64,000 bases of DNA from Phaeobacter sp. A36a-5a (GTDB taxonomy: Bacteria > Pseudomonadota > Alphaproteobacteria > Rhodobacterales > Rhodobacteraceae), in NCBI RefSeq assembly GCF_037911135.1, contig NZ_JBBLYU010000001.1, positions 372,001 to 436,000 on the forward strand, read 5' to 3'. Position 1 is the stretch's first letter. Each line of letters opens with the position of its first letter. The position numbers and the translations under genes are program-made. This document shows positions 24,978-34,895 of this stretch, in pieces. Under the pieces are notes generated by a model. That model was not told the DNA's origin. It saw only the letters and a program-made list of their open reading frames with translations, and ran no database searches.

Positions 24978-26129
24978 GTGCAGACCGGAACCAAGATCTC
25001 TGTTGCAGGCCATGCGCTGCTGGCGGGCTGGGTCGTTTTCGGCGCCTGGTTCCCGTCCGAGCCGCTGCCGATGGCGGTGCAGGATGTGTCGATCATCTCG
25101 ACCGAGGAATTCGCCCGGCTGAGCCAGCAGCGCGCCGCGCCAGTGGTGGCCGATACCGCCGGCGATCTGACCCAGCCCGAGCCGGAACCCGCACCGCAGG
25201 TCACGCCACCGCCGGAGCCGGAGCCCGAACCGCAGATCAGCCAGCCTGAGCCGGTGACCCCGCCCGAGCCTGACACCGAACTGGCCGAGCGCCCGGAGCC
25301 GCAGCCGGTTGAGCCGACACCGCCGGTGGCCGCGCCCGCGCCGCCCGACGTGCCGGACACGACCACGGTGACACCGCAGCTGGCCGAGCGCCCGCAGCTG
25401 CGCCCGCTGGACCGCGTCGCCCCGACCCCGGTGGCACCACCGGAGCCGGACACCCGGATTGATGATGTGGCCCAGCCAGAGGTCTCCGATGAGGTTGGTT
25501 CCGAGCCTGCCCAGGAGTCCCAGCAGGCCACGGCAGAGGCGGCGGCCAACGACCGGATCGTGACCGAGGAGGTCGAGGCGCAGACCGAACAGGTGGCCAG
25601 CGCTGCACCTGCGCAGTCACTGCGGCCCCGGACCCGGCCAGCGCGGCCGACGCGGCCGGAGCCAGTCGCACAGCCCGAACCGGAACCTGCCACGACTGAG
25701 CCGGTCGAGCCTGACCCCGTGCCGGATCGCTCTGATGCGGTGGAGGATGCGCTGGCCGCAGCCCTTGCCGGTGGTGGTGAGGTGGCAGCGCCGGAACCCT
25801 CGGGCCCGCCGCTGACCAGTGGCGAAAAGGATGCGCTGCGGGTGGCCGTGCAGCAATGCTGGAACGTCGGCTCGCTGTCATCGGAGGCGCTGCGCACTAC
25901 CGTGGTGGTCTCGGTCGCGCTGACACCGGACGGCCGGCCCGAGGAGGGCAGTATTCGGATGCTTTCCAGCACCGGCGGATCGGGGGCTGCGGCCAATCAG
26001 GCCTTTGGCGCGGCGCGGCGGGCGATTCTGCGCTGCGGTGCGCGTGGTTTCCAACTTCCGTCTGACAAATATGCGCAATGGCGTAATATCGAAATGACCT
26101 TCAATCCCGAAAGGATGCGGATCAAATGA
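24978..26129 (+). CDS. tolA: Tol-Pal system protein TolA (proline/glutamate-rich)
   Basis: A 383-residue TolA-like protein, linking TolQR to the outer membrane. The N-terminal signal anchor is [17 protein letters not shown] (residues ~8-24). The long middle (about 55-280) is dominated by Pro-Glu-Pro repeats rather than the Ala/Lys helix of E. coli TolA. The C-terminal TonB/TolA-like domain ([12 protein letters not shown] to FNPERMRIK) includes a Cys pair. GTG 24978 is chosen because upstream codons overlap tolR; identity rests on context and domain architecture. The stop overlaps tolB (ATGA). Confidence 0.88.
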   Translation: MQTGTKISVAGHALLAGWVVFGAWFPSEPLPMAVQDVSIISTEEFARLSQQRAAPVVADTAGDLTQPEPEPAPQVTPPPEPEPEPQISQPEPVTPPEPDTELAERPEPQPVEPTPPVAAPAPPDVPDTTTVTPQLAERPQLRPLDRVAPTPVAPPEPDTRIDDVAQPEVSDEVGSEPAQESQQATAEAAANDRIVTEEVEAQTEQVASAAPAQSLRPRTRPARPTRPEPVAQPEPEPATTEPVEPDPVPDRSDAVEDALAAALAGGGEVAAPEPSGPPLTSGEKDALRVAVQQCWNVGSLSSEALRTTVVVSVALTPDGRPEEGSIRMLSSTGGSGAAANQAFGAARRAILRCGARGFQLPSDKYAQWRNIEMTFNPERMRIK

Positions 26130-27466
26130 GGACATATCTGGCAACGCTCGTGATGGGCGCGACCCTGCTGGGGGCGGCGGTGATGGCACCGGTTTTGCCT
26201 GCGCAGGCACAGGATGGCCCGCTGAGGATCGAAATCACCGACGGGGTGATCGAACCCTTGCCCTATGCGGTGCCCGGCTTTGTGCCGGAAACCCCTGCCG
26301 CCGCCGAACTGGCGCGTGAGATTTCGCGGGTGATTGCCGCGGATCTGAGCGGCACCGGCCTGTTTCGTGAAGTCCCGGCCTCGGCCCATATCGCCAAGGT
26401 CACCGATTTCGATGCGGCGATCGGCTATGCCGACTGGAAAGCGGTGAATGCACAGGCGCTGATCACCGGCGCCCTCAGCGTGAACGGCAACCGGCTGACG
26501 GTGCGGTTCCGGGGCTATGACGTCTTTGCTGAAAAGGAGCTGGGCACCGGTCTGCAGTTTTCCGGCACCACCGACGGCTGGCGGCGTATGGCCCATAAGG
26601 TGGCGGATGTGATCTACAGCCGCATCACCGGCGAAAGCGGGTATTTCGACAGCCGGGTGGTGTTTGTTTCCGAAAGCGGGCCAAAGGACGACCGGCGCAA
26701 GCGGCTGGCGGTGATGGATTACGATGGCGCCAATGTGCAATATCTGACCAACAGCGCCTCCATCGTGCTGGCGCCGCGGTTCTCACCCACCGGCGACCGG
26801 GTGCTGTACACCAGCTACGAGAGCGGCTTTCCGCAGATCCATGTGCTGGATGTGGGCAGCGTGCAGCGTCGGGTGCTGTCGGCGGACAATGGCATCATGA
26901 GCTTTGCGCCGCGATTTGCGCCGGATGGGCGCACCGTGGTCTACTCGCAGTCGCAGGGCGGCAATACCGATATCTTCACCATGGATATCGACACCGGCAC
27001 CCGGACCCGGCTGACCAGTGCGCCGTCGATCGAAACCGCCCCGTCGTTTTCCCCCGATGGCAGCCAGATCGTCTTTGAAAGCGACCGTTCCGGCGCGCCG
27101 CAGCTCTATGTGATGGCGGCAACCGGCGGCGAGGCCCGGCGGATCAGTTTTGGCGCGGGGCGCTACGGCACTCCGGTGTGGTCGCCGCGCGGTGACATGA
27201 TCGCCTTTACCAAGCAGAACAAGGGCCGGTTCCATATCGGCGTGATGCGGACCGATGGCAGCGAGGAACGCCTGCTGACGGCCTCCTTCCTAGATGAGGG
27301 GCCGACCTGGTCCCCGAATGGCCGGGTGATCATGTTCACCCGTGAAACCCAAGGGGCCAGCGGCCGGGCGCTGCTCTATTCGGTGGATGTATCGGGGCGC
27401 AACCTGAAACCGGTCCGCACCCCCGATGGCGCGTCGGATCCGGCGTGGTCGCCCTTGCAGAACTGA
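26126..27466 (+). CDS. tolB: Tol-Pal system beta-propeller protein TolB
   Basis: A 446-residue periplasmic protein that binds Pal and TolA. A cleavable signal peptide ends near AQAQDGP (residues ~1-30). An N-terminal alpha/beta domain (~31-165) precedes a six-bladed WD40-like propeller with repeated [25 protein letters not shown] motifs. Length is standard. Translationally coupled to tolA. Confidence 0.96.
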   Translation: MRTYLATLVMGATLLGAAVMAPVLPAQAQDGPLRIEITDGVIEPLPYAVPGFVPETPAAAELAREISRVIAADLSGTGLFREVPASAHIAKVTDFDAAIGYADWKAVNAQALITGALSVNGNRLTVRFRGYDVFAEKELGTGLQFSGTTDGWRRMAHKVADVIYSRITGESGYFDSRVVFVSESGPKDDRRKRLAVMDYDGANVQYLTNSASIVLAPRFSPTGDRVLYTSYESGFPQIHVLDVGSVQRRVLSADNGIMSFAPRFAPDGRTVVYSQSQGGNTDIFTMDIDTGTRTRLTSAPSIETAPSFSPDGSQIVFESDRSGAPQLYVMAATGGEARRISFGAGRYGTPVWSPRGDMIAFTKQNKGRFHIGVMRTDGSEERLLTASFLDEGPTWSPNGRVIMFTRETQGASGRALLYSVDVSGRNLKPVRTPDGASDPAWSPLQN

Positions 27467-27587
27467 AGTGTCGCGCGCCTGCCATAATGGTCCGGCGCGC
27501 GCCCTGTTAACAAAGACCAAAGTGGCAGCGGCATCGGGCCTGTGGTAAATCTGGTGCAACAATTGGAAATGGGACGAGGCGGATATC

Positions 27588-28097
27588 ATGAGCGGTTTGA
27601 CAAAAGCAGTGCTGGTGGCAGCGGCGTTGGGGCTGAGCGCCTGTACGGGCAACCCCTGGGATGATGCAGCCGGGGCCGGTGGGCCTGGTGCAGGGGCCGG
27701 GGCGGGCGCTGCGGGGCAGCTGGATCCCAGCAGCCCGGCCTACTTCCAGCAGACGGTCGGCGACCGGGTGCTGTTTGCGGTTGACCAGTCGACCCTGTCA
27801 CCTGCCGCCCAGAGCGTTCTGCAGGGGCAGGCGCGCTGGCTGACGGCCAACCCGGATTATGTGGTCACAATCGAAGGCCACGCCGATGAGCAGGGCACCC
27901 GCGAATATAACCTTGCACTGGGTGCGCGCCGGGCCAATGCTGCCCGCGAATACCTGATTTCCCAAGGGGTTGCGGGCGGTCGTCTGCAGGTTGTCAGCTT
28001 TGGCAAGGAGCGTCCGCTGGAGATCTGCTCGAACGAGGCCTGCTACACCAAGAACCGTCGCGCGGTCACCGTGCTGGCGGGTGGCCTGACGGGGTAA
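27588..28097 (+). CDS. pal: Peptidoglycan-associated lipoprotein Pal
   Basis: A 169-residue outer-membrane lipoprotein. The lipobox LSAC is at about residues 13-16, followed by a Gly/Ala-rich linker and an OmpA-like peptidoglycan-binding domain with VTIEGHADEQGTREYNLALGARRANA (given in outline) and NRRAVTVL. It anchors the outer membrane to peptidoglycan and cycles with TolB. The 121-bp gap after tolB includes a CGCGCGCC/GGCGCGCG hairpin (27472-27501) and may allow separate, higher expression of pal. Confidence 0.95.
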   Translation: MSGLTKAVLVAAALGLSACTGNPWDDAAGAGGPGAGAGAGAAGQLDPSSPAYFQQTVGDRVLFAVDQSTLSPAAQSVLQGQARWLTANPDYVVTIEGHADEQGTREYNLALGARRANAAREYLISQGVAGGRLQVVSFGKERPLEICSNEACYTKNRRAVTVLAGGLTG

Positions 28098-28103
28098 CTG
28101 ACC

Positions 28104-28949
28104 ATGCGACTGCGTCCTCTTGCGATTGCCGCCCTTGCGCTGACCCTGGCTGTGCCCCCGCTTGCCGTCCGGGCGCAGGATCAACAGACCCTTGCCGATA
28201 TCCGGCAGGAACTCACCGTGCTGCACGTCGAAATCCAGCGGCTGAAGCGGGAAATGTCGACCACCGGCAGCCCGCAGACCAATGTCGCGGGCGACAGTGT
28301 GCTGGACCGCGTCAGCGCCATAGAGGCGGAGCTGCAGCGGCTGACCGCGCAGACCGAACAGCTCTCCTACCGGGTCGATCAGGTGGTGCAGGATGGCACC
28401 AACCGGATTGGTGACCTGGAGTTCCGTCTGGTGGAACTGGAAGGCGGCGATGTCTCGAAACTGGGGGAAACCAGCACGCTGGGCGGCGGTGAGCTGCCCG
28501 CAGCCGGGGCACCTGCGCTGCCCGCCACGCCGCCGGGCACTTCGGTCGATACGACGTCGGAGCTGGCGGTGGGCGAGCAGACGGATTTCGACGCCGCCAA
28601 GGCCGCGCTGGACAGCGGCGCCTATCAGGAGGCTGCGGAGAAATTCGCGGCGTTCACCCTGGCTTATCCCGGCAGCCCGCTGGCCGCAGCGGTGGAATAC
28701 AATCGCGGCAAGGCGCTGGACGGGCTGGGTGACACCCGCGAGGCCGCGCGGGCCTATCTGGCGTCATTCTCCGGCAACTCCTCAGGAGAGACCGCGCCGA
28801 AGGCATTGTACGAACTGGGCGCGGCACTGGGGCGGCTGGGTCAGACCAGCCAGGCCTGCGTGACCCTGGCAGAGGTCGGCAGCCGCTTTCCCGGTGCAGC
28901 CGAAACCGCCGCAGCGGAGGCGGAACGCGCAAAACTGGCCTGCAATTGA
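28104..28949 (+). CDS. cpoB: Tol-Pal system protein CpoB (YbgF)
   Basis: A 281-residue periplasmic protein that coordinates Tol-Pal with septal peptidoglycan synthesis in relatives. A signal peptide (to about ALAVRAQ, residue 24) is followed by a coiled-coil trimerisation region rich in Leu/Gln (VLHVEIQRLKREM; VSAIEAELQRLTAQTEQL, ~30-95), a flexible Gly/Pro linker and a C-terminal TPR domain (AYQEAAEKFAAFTLAYPGSPLAAAVEY). It sits 6 bp after pal, and its stop overlaps tilS. Confidence 0.93.
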   Translation: MRLRPLAIAALALTLAVPPLAVRAQDQQTLADIRQELTVLHVEIQRLKREMSTTGSPQTNVAGDSVLDRVSAIEAELQRLTAQTEQLSYRVDQVVQDGTNRIGDLEFRLVELEGGDVSKLGETSTLGGGELPAAGAPALPATPPGTSVDTTSELAVGEQTDFDAAKAALDSGAYQEAAEKFAAFTLAYPGSPLAAAVEYNRGKALDGLGDTREAARAYLASFSGNSSGETAPKALYELGAALGRLGQTSQACVTLAEVGSRFPGAAETAAAEAERAKLACN

Positions 28950-30208
28950 CGCGCAGGGACCGGGATATCCTCGCCATTGTGCAGGAGCAGTTCCGGTCTG
29001 CCTTGCCCACGCGGCTGGGCGTTGCGGTGTCAGGCGGCGGCGACTCGATGGCGCTGATGTATGCGCTGCATGAGTGTTTTGCCGATCTGGGCGTGGAAAT
29101 CTGTGTCGCAACTGTTGATCACGGGCTGCGCGCGAGCTCGGGCGAGGAGGCGCAGATGGTGGCGGATGTGGCTGCCAAACTGGGTCTGGCGCATGATATC
29201 CTGCAATGGGTTGACCGGCCTTCTGCGCAGCAGGCGGGCAATCTTCAGGAGCAGGCCCGCAACGCGCGCTATACGCTGCTGACCGCATGGGCGCAGTTGA
29301 ATGACATCCCGGTGGTTGCATTGGGGCATACGGCCGATGATCAGGCCGAAACGCTGCTGATGCGGCTGGGGCGGTCGTCGGGGGTGTCCGGTCTGGCTGC
29401 GATGCCGCGCAGCCGCGCGATCGAGGGGATCACCCTGCTGCGGCCGCTTCTGGAGGTGACGCGCGAAGAGCTGCGCGGCTACCTGCGGGAGCGGGGAGGG
29501 CAATGGGTTGAGGACCCCAGCAACGAGGATCTGCGTTTCGAGCGTGTGCGGGTGCGTCAGGCGATGGATGCGCTGGCGCCGCTGGGGCTGACCGTGCAGC
29601 GGCTGGCCGCCGTTGCCCGCAATATGGGCGCCGCCCGCGAAGCCCTGGACTGGTATACGTTCCTGGCCGCCCGCGACATGGCCGAGGTGCGCGATGGCGC
29701 GATTGTCATCGACCAGCGCCAGTTTCGCACGCTGCCGGACGAAATTGCCCACCGGCTGCTGGTGCGATCCGTGCAATGGGTCAGCGGGGCGGTGCATCCG
29801 CCACGGCGTGAGCCGATGGTGCAGGCCCGCGAGGCAGTGCGTCGTGGCGGATCCTTCACATTGGGGGGCTGCCGGATGATCACCCGCAAACAGCGCACAT
29901 GGGTCTGCCGCGAATATAACCCGGTGGCCGATGAGATGACCCGGCCCGGTCGGCTCTGGGACGGGCGCTGGCGGGTTTTTGGCGGCGAGGTGAAGGACCA
30001 TGAGGTGCGCGCCCTGGGCTCTGACGGCCTGCAGCACTGTCCCGACTGGCGCAGTGCCGAGGTTCCGGGCGAGGTGCTTCATGCCACGCCGGCCGTGTGG
30101 CGGGGGGGGGAGCTGGTTGCCGCCCCATTGGCAGGATTTGGCAACGGATGGTCCGCAGAACTGGTTCAGAACAGCGAAGAGTTCTTCACAGCTCTTTTAT
30201 CGCATTGA
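28946..30208 (+). CDS. tilS: tRNA(Ile)-lysidine synthase
   Basis: A 420-residue ATP-dependent PP-loop enzyme that converts C34 of the CAU-anticodon tRNA-Ile to lysidine. The PP-loop SGGGDSMALM is at about residues 29-38 and the second motif GHTADDQAETLLMRLGR near 130-146. The C-terminal TilS_C-like region is shorter than in E. coli. The start is TTG, overlapping the cpoB stop (TTGA). A run of nine Gs at 30112-30120 lies inside the codons for Arg-Gly-Gly-Glu near the C-terminus. Confidence 0.93.
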   Translation: MTRRDRDILAIVQEQFRSALPTRLGVAVSGGGDSMALMYALHECFADLGVEICVATVDHGLRASSGEEAQMVADVAAKLGLAHDILQWVDRPSAQQAGNLQEQARNARYTLLTAWAQLNDIPVVALGHTADDQAETLLMRLGRSSGVSGLAAMPRSRAIEGITLLRPLLEVTREELRGYLRERGGQWVEDPSNEDLRFERVRVRQAMDALAPLGLTVQRLAAVARNMGAAREALDWYTFLAARDMAEVRDGAIVIDQRQFRTLPDEIAHRLLVRSVQWVSGAVHPPRREPMVQAREAVRRGGSFTLGGCRMITRKQRTWVCREYNPVADEMTRPGRLWDGRWRVFGGEVKDHEVRALGSDGLQHCPDWRSAEVPGEVLHATPAVWRGGELVAAPLAGFGNGWSAELVQNSEEFFTALLSH

Positions 30209-30232
30209 ACCTCACTGAAGTATCCCTATTTT
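30205..30232 (+). promoter_or_regulatory. Candidate ftsH promoter
   Basis: TTGAAC (30205-30210), a 16-nt spacer and TATTTT (30227-30232) precede the ftsH start by about 54 bp, just after the tilS stop. A good sigma-70-like match in an otherwise GC-rich region; not a typical RpoH motif. Confidence 0.45.
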
Positions 30233-30285
30233 AGAGGCAACGAAGGCGGCCTGCCAGGTGCGCCTCGCATTTTGGGAGACTTTCC

Positions 30286-32199
30286 TTGGGCAACGTACGC
30301 AATATCGCCTTTTGGGTTGTTCTGTTTGTGCTCGTCTTGGCGCTGTTCAACTTGTTCAGTGGTTCGGGCAGCACGATGCAGAGCCGAGAGAAGACTTTTT
30401 CTGATTTTGTCAGCGCGGTTGAAAACGGCAATGTCAGCACCGTGACGCTGGATGGTGAACAGGTTCGCTACACCACGTCGGACGGGCAGAATTTCATGAC
30501 CATCAAACCCGGCGACGCCGAGGTGACCGCCCTGTTGATCGACAACAACATTCCGGTCCGCGCCGAGAAGCAGCAGCAGTCCGGGTTCCAGTCGTTCCTG
30601 CTGACCCTGCTGCCCTTCCTGCTGCTGATCGGTGTCTGGATCTATTTCATGAACCGGATGCAGGGCGGCGGCAAAGGCGGCGCCATGGGCTTTGGCAAGT
30701 CGAAGGCGAAGATGCTGACCGAGAAGCATGGCCGCGTTACCTTTGACGACGTGGCTGGCATCGACGAGGCCAAGGAAGAGCTGGAAGAGATCGTTGAGTT
30801 CCTGCGCAACCCGCAGAAATTCTCGCGCCTCGGCGGCAAGATCCCTAAGGGCGCCCTGCTGGTGGGCCCTCCGGGTACCGGTAAGACGCTGCTGGCGCGT
30901 GCGATTGCAGGCGAGGCGGGCGTGCCGTTCTTCACCATCTCCGGTTCCGACTTTGTTGAGATGTTTGTCGGTGTCGGTGCCTCCCGTGTGCGCGACATGT
31001 TCGAACAGGCGAAGAAAAACGCGCCCTGTATCGTGTTCATCGACGAAATCGACGCCGTCGGTCGCCATCGTGGCGCCGGCTATGGCGGCGGCAATGATGA
31101 GCGTGAACAGACGCTGAACCAGCTCTTGGTGGAGATGGACGGTTTTGAGGCCAATGAAGGCGTCATCATTCTGGCCGCCACCAACCGCAAGGACGTGCTG
31201 GACCCGGCGCTGCTGCGTCCGGGCCGTTTTGACCGGAACGTGACCGTCGGCAACCCCGACATCAAGGGCCGCGAAAAGATCCTGGGCGTTCATGCCCGCA
31301 AGACGCCGCTTGGCCCTGACGTTGATCTGCGCATCATCGCGCGTGGTACGCCGGGGTTCTCCGGTGCGGATCTGGCCAACCTCGTCAATGAGGCCGCATT
31401 GATGGCCGCCCGTGTTGGCCGCCGTTTTGTCACCATGGAAGATTTCGAATCGGCCAAGGACAAGGTGATGATGGGGGCTGAGCGCCGCTCGATGGTGCTG
31501 ACCCAGGACCAGAAGGAAAAGACCGCCTACCACGAGGCCGGTCACGCGGTTGTCGGCATGGCGCTGCCGCTGTGCGATCCGGTCTATAAGGCGACGATCA
31601 TTCCGCGCGGTGGTGCGCTGGGTATGGTTGTGTCGCTGCCGGAAATGGACCGTCTGAATTATCACCGTGACGAATGCCAGCAGAAGCTGGCGATGACCAT
31701 GGCGGGCAAGGCGGCGGAAGTCATCAAATACGGCGAAGATCATGTCTCCAACGGTCCGGCCGGCGACATCCAGCAGGCCAGCCAGCTGGCGCGTGCCATG
31801 GTGCTGCGCTGGGGCATGTCGGACAAGGTCGGCAACATCGACTATGCCGAAGCGCACGAAGGCTATTCCGGCAATACGGCGGGCTTCTCGGTCTCTGCCA
31901 ACACCAAGGAGCTGATCGAGGATGAGGTGAAGCGCTTTATCCAGCAGGGCTATGAACAGGCGTTGCAGATCCTCAAGGACAAGAACGAGGAATGGGAACG
32001 TCTGGCGCAGGGGCTGCTGGAATTTGAAACCCTCACCGGTGACGAGATCAAACGCGTTATGAATGGCGAGCCGCCGCAGGCAGGCGAGGACGAGGATGAT
32101 GACACCGATACCGGTAGCGCCTCGGTCACCGCGATCCCCAAGGCCAAGCCGAAGAAGCCTGCGTCGGATGATGGCATGGCACCGGAACCGTCGTCCTGA
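30286..32199 (+). CDS. ftsH: ATP-dependent zinc metalloprotease FtsH
   Basis: A 637-residue membrane-anchored AAA+ protease for damaged membrane proteins and short-lived regulators. Two membrane helices (about residues 7-24 and 104-121) flank a small periplasmic domain. Walker A is [13 protein letters not shown] (~195-207), Walker B is [12 protein letters not shown] (~247-258), the SRH region follows, and the zinc site HEAGHAVVG is near residue 422. The acidic/lysine-rich tail from ~605 is typical. The start is TTG 30286, with GGGAG seven bases upstream; related proteins begin MGN.RNIAFW as here. Confidence 0.96.
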   Translation: MGNVRNIAFWVVLFVLVLALFNLFSGSGSTMQSREKTFSDFVSAVENGNVSTVTLDGEQVRYTTSDGQNFMTIKPGDAEVTALLIDNNIPVRAEKQQQSGFQSFLLTLLPFLLLIGVWIYFMNRMQGGGKGGAMGFGKSKAKMLTEKHGRVTFDDVAGIDEAKEELEEIVEFLRNPQKFSRLGGKIPKGALLVGPPGTGKTLLARAIAGEAGVPFFTISGSDFVEMFVGVGASRVRDMFEQAKKNAPCIVFIDEIDAVGRHRGAGYGGGNDEREQTLNQLLVEMDGFEANEGVIILAATNRKDVLDPALLRPGRFDRNVTVGNPDIKGREKILGVHARKTPLGPDVDLRIIARGTPGFSGADLANLVNEAALMAARVGRRFVTMEDFESAKDKVMMGAERRSMVLTQDQKEKTAYHEAGHAVVGMALPLCDPVYKATIIPRGGALGMVVSLPEMDRLNYHRDECQQKLAMTMAGKAAEVIKYGEDHVSNGPAGDIQQASQLARAMVLRWGMSDKVGNIDYAEAHEGYSGNTAGFSVSANTKELIEDEVKRFIQQGYEQALQILKDKNEEWERLAQGLLEFETLTGDEIKRVMNGEPPQAGEDEDDDTDTGSASVTAIPKAKPKKPASDDGMAPEPSS

Positions 32200-32230
32200 C
32201 GGCGCGGCGCTGGACACCGTGTAATATCAG

Positions 32231-32262
32231 ACCCGGTCACCCTGAGGGTGGCCGGGTTTTTT
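32231..32262 (+). terminator. Intrinsic terminator after ftsH
   Basis: ACCCGGTCACCC pairs with GGGTGGCCGGGT around a short loop and is followed by TTTTTT. Classic rho-independent terminator 31 bp after the ftsH stop. Confidence 0.92.
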
Positions 32263-32371
32263 GATGACTGAACTGCGCGCGAAAAGCCGAGCGGCGGGGC
32301 TGGCCAGAACCGGATGCTGCCCCTATGGTGGCGGAAATTCCTGAATGAAATGAGCCTGATGGAGATGCCCC

Positions 32372-32950
32372 ATGCCAGTGATGCGCGAAACGGAGTTTCA
32401 GGGACAAGTGACCTGGATCGGCTATGTTCCGGCTGCCACCGGTGGGCTGCGGTCCGAGCCGCGGGACGCGCTGACGCTGGGGTTTGACGGCATCGAAGGC
32501 GAACGCCACGCGGGCGCCTTGCGCGCCTCCTGTGTGCGCGTGCGCAATCTGCATCCCGAGGGCACGGAAATCCGCAACCTGCGCCAGATCAGCATCCTGT
32601 CGGAGGAAGAGCTGGCGCTGATCGCCGCCGATATGGGGATGGAGCGGATTGATCCCGTCCACCTTGGCGCGACGCTGGTGCTGCGCGGTATTCCCGACCT
32701 TAGCCATCTGCCACCCTCCAGCCGCTTGCAGGGGCCGGATGGGGTGACGCTGACGGTCGATCTTGAGAACCGGCCCTGCATTTTCCCGGCCAAGGAGATC
32801 GAGAAGGACCACGCGGGCTTTGGTCCGAAGTTCAAGCCGGCAGCCACCGGCAGACGCGGTGTGGTGGCCTGGGTCGAGCGGCCCGGCGTGCTGAGGCAGG
32901 GCGAAAGCCTGCGCCTGTTTGTGCCGGACCAGCCTGCCTGGGCACCCTGA
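32372..32950 (+). CDS. MOSC domain-containing protein
   Basis: A 192-residue stand-alone MOSC-domain protein, related to the C-terminal domain of molybdenum cofactor sulfurases and to YiiM-type enzymes. The fold pattern includes the early glycine-rich strand (LGFDGIEGERHAG), the NLRQISILSEEELALIA segment and the conserved Cys in VDLENRPCIFPAKEI (~residue 136), the usual sulfur-carrying position. The substrate is unknown; Moco-related sulfur transfer is an inference from the family. It is located between ftsH and fhs but has its own start with GGAG upstream. Confidence 0.82.
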   Translation: MPVMRETEFQGQVTWIGYVPAATGGLRSEPRDALTLGFDGIEGERHAGALRASCVRVRNLHPEGTEIRNLRQISILSEEELALIAADMGMERIDPVHLGATLVLRGIPDLSHLPPSSRLQGPDGVTLTVDLENRPCIFPAKEIEKDHAGFGPKFKPAATGRRGVVAWVERPGVLRQGESLRLFVPDQPAWAP

Positions 32951-32964
32951 GTCGGGGCATGTCT

Positions 32965-33141
32965 ACGCCGCCGGTTGCCGATAGGCGTTGACGCGGCACG
33001 ATTGGCAATCTTTGGATGCCCTAGGGGGAGCGAACGCCGTTTCAATGCCTGATCATGTCGGAAATCACGCGCATGGAATGTCGCAGAAGGGCTAAGTCTT
33101 GCGGGAAACCGGCACGGCTGTGCCCATGTAACTCGCGACAT
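32965..33141 (+). promoter_or_regulatory. Structured leader of fhs; ZTP-riboswitch-like element
   Basis: An outer stem GGCGTT (32984-32989)/AACGCC (33033-33038) encloses GAC..GGC (32990-32998), a small stem GGCAATC/GGATGCC (33004-33020) and GGGGGAGCG (33024-33032), followed by GCCTGATCA (33047-33055). Order and key bases resemble the pfl/ZTP aptamer, whose known targets include fhs. A rival hairpin, ACGCC (32965-32969)/GGCGT (32984-32988), would exclude the outer stem. A second structure lies at 33078-33141: ATGTCGC/GCGACAT enclosing GGCAC-GGCT-GTGCC, ending 20 bp before the start codon. The identity is uncertain. Confidence 0.4.
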
Positions 33142-33161
33142 CACAATTCAGGAAACCGGCC

Positions 33162-34838
33162 ATGAGCTACAAGAGTGACATCGAAATCGCCCGCGAGGCG
33201 CAGAAGCGTCCGATCCAGGAAATTGGCGCCAAGATCGGCATCTCCAGCGATGATCTGCTGCCCTACGGCCACGACAAGGCCAAGGTGAGCCAGGACTTCA
33301 TCAATTCGGTTCAGGGCAAGGAAGACGGCAAGCTGATCCTGGTGACCGCGATCAACCCGACGCCTGCGGGCGAAGGCAAGACCACCACCACCGTTGGTCT
33401 GGGTGACGGTCTGAACCGCATCGGCAAGAACGCGATGATCTGTATCCGCGAGGCCTCGCTGGGTCCGAACTTCGGTATGAAGGGCGGCGCCGCAGGTGGC
33501 GGTTACGCGCAGGTTGTTCCGATGGAGGAGATGAACCTCCACTTCACCGGTGACTTCCACGCCATCACCTCGGCCCACTCGCTGCTGTCGGCGATGATCG
33601 ACAACCACATCTACTGGGGCAATGAGTGCGATATCGACATCCGCCGTGTTGCATGGCGTCGTGTGGTCGACATGAACGACCGCGCCCTGCGCCAGATCAC
33701 CGCCTCCCTTGGTGGCGTCTCCAACGGCTTCCCGCGCGAAACCGGTTTTGACATCACCGTGGCCTCCGAAGTCATGGCGATCCTCTGCCTCGCCAACGAC
33801 CTGAAGGACCTTGAAAAGCGTCTGGGCGACATCATCGTGGCCTACCGCCGCGACAAGACCCCGGTTTACTGCCGCGACATCAAGGCAGAAGGCGCGATGA
33901 CCGTTCTGCTGAAAGACGCGATGCAGCCGAACCTGGTGCAGACCCTGGAAAACAACCCGGCTTTTGTCCACGGTGGTCCCTTCGCGAATATCGCCCACGG
34001 CTGTAACTCCGTGATCGCAACCAAGACCGCGCTGAAAGTGGCTGACTATGTTGTCACCGAAGCAGGCTTTGGTGCGGATCTTGGCGCTGAGAAGTTCATG
34101 AACATCAAATGCCGCAAGGCAGGCATCGCACCCTCGGCTGTGGTGCTGGTTGCGACCGTGCGCGCGATGAAGATGAACGGTGGCGTGGCCAAGGCTGACC
34201 TCGGCGCGGAAAACGTCGAAGCGGTCAACAAGGGCTGTGCCAACCTCGGCCGTCATATCGAGAACGTCAAATCCTTTGGCGTGCCGGTGGTGGTTGCGAT
34301 CAACCACTTTGTCACCGACACCGAGACCGAAGTGCAGGCGGTCAAGGATTACTGCGCCACCCATGGCGTCGAAGCGGTGCTGTCGCGCCACTGGGAGCTG
34401 GGCTCCGAAGGCTCCGCCGATCTGGCCCATAAAGTGGTTGAGCTGGCCGACTCCGGCAAGGCCAACTTCTCGCCGATCTACCCCGACGAGATGCCGCTGT
34501 TCGAGAAGATCGAAACCATCGCCAAGCGCATCTACCGCGCCGACGAGGTGCTGGCCGATCAGAAGATCCGCAACCAGCTGAAGGAATGGGAAGCGGCTGG
34601 CTATGGTAACCTGCCGGTCTGCATGGCGAAAACGCAGTATTCCTTCTCCACCGATCCGAACCTGCGCGGCGCGCCGACCGGCCATTCGGTTCCCGTGCGC
34701 GAAGTTCGCCTGTCGGCGGGGGCCGGTTTCATCGTCGTGGTCTGCGGCGAGATCATGACCATGCCGGGTCTGCCCCGCAAACCGGCATCGGAAACGATCC
34801 GCCTGAATGACGCAGGCCAGATCGAAGGCTTGTTCTAA
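33162..34838 (+). CDS. fhs: Formate--tetrahydrofolate ligase
   Basis: A 558-residue ATP-dependent ligase making 10-formyl-THF from formate and THF. The P-loop-like [18 protein letters not shown] is near residues 64-81, and the family signature RLNYH-type region is replaced by the usual [25 protein letters not shown] stretch (~148-172; given in outline). The C-terminus [11 protein letters not shown] is standard. AGGAAA precedes the ATG. It heads fhs-chorismate mutase-folD and supplies C1 units for purine and Met synthesis, or oxidises C1 in reverse in methyl-compound users such as roseobacters. Confidence 0.97.
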   Translation: MSYKSDIEIAREAQKRPIQEIGAKIGISSDDLLPYGHDKAKVSQDFINSVQGKEDGKLILVTAINPTPAGEGKTTTTVGLGDGLNRIGKNAMICIREASLGPNFGMKGGAAGGGYAQVVPMEEMNLHFTGDFHAITSAHSLLSAMIDNHIYWGNECDIDIRRVAWRRVVDMNDRALRQITASLGGVSNGFPRETGFDITVASEVMAILCLANDLKDLEKRLGDIIVAYRRDKTPVYCRDIKAEGAMTVLLKDAMQPNLVQTLENNPAFVHGGPFANIAHGCNSVIATKTALKVADYVVTEAGFGADLGAEKFMNIKCRKAGIAPSAVVLVATVRAMKMNGGVAKADLGAENVEAVNKGCANLGRHIENVKSFGVPVVVAINHFVTDTETEVQAVKDYCATHGVEAVLSRHWELGSEGSADLAHKVVELADSGKANFSPIYPDEMPLFEKIETIAKRIYRADEVLADQKIRNQLKEWEAAGYGNLPVCMAKTQYSFSTDPNLRGAPTGHSVPVREVRLSAGAGFIVVVCGEIMTMPGLPRKPASETIRLNDAGQIEGLF

Positions 34839-34855
34839 GGCCTGAAATAGGCAAT

Positions 34856-34885
34856 CTGCGGCCCGAGGATCCCCTCGGGCCGCAG
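34856..34885 (+). other. 13-bp perfect hairpin before the chorismate mutase start
   Basis: CTGCGGCCCGAGG and CCTCGGGCCGCAG pair perfectly around ATCC. The 3' arm runs into the AGGAG ribosome-binding site of the next gene, and only TTTAAAG follows. It could act as an attenuating terminator or as a translation-controlling hairpin. Confidence 0.6.
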
Positions 34886-34895
34886 GAGTTTAAAG

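Noticed and set aside
23831-25996. 721-codon frame antisense to tolQRA
   Set aside because: Ser/Gly-rich translation arises from the complement of Pro/Glu repeats in tolA.
30226-32217. 663-codon open frame antisense to ftsH
   Set aside because: Exact shadow of ftsH; translation is His/Gln/Arg-rich without recognisable domains.
33078-33141. tRNA gene (7-bp acceptor-like stem ATGTCGC/GCGACAT)
   Set aside because: No T-loop GTTCRA sequence, D-arm or anticodon arm geometry; better explained as a leader RNA structure.
33095-33141. Cobalamin riboswitch
   Set aside because: A short CGGCTGTGCCC..TAACT match recalls its core, but the B12 box and the rest of the aptamer are absent before the start codon.
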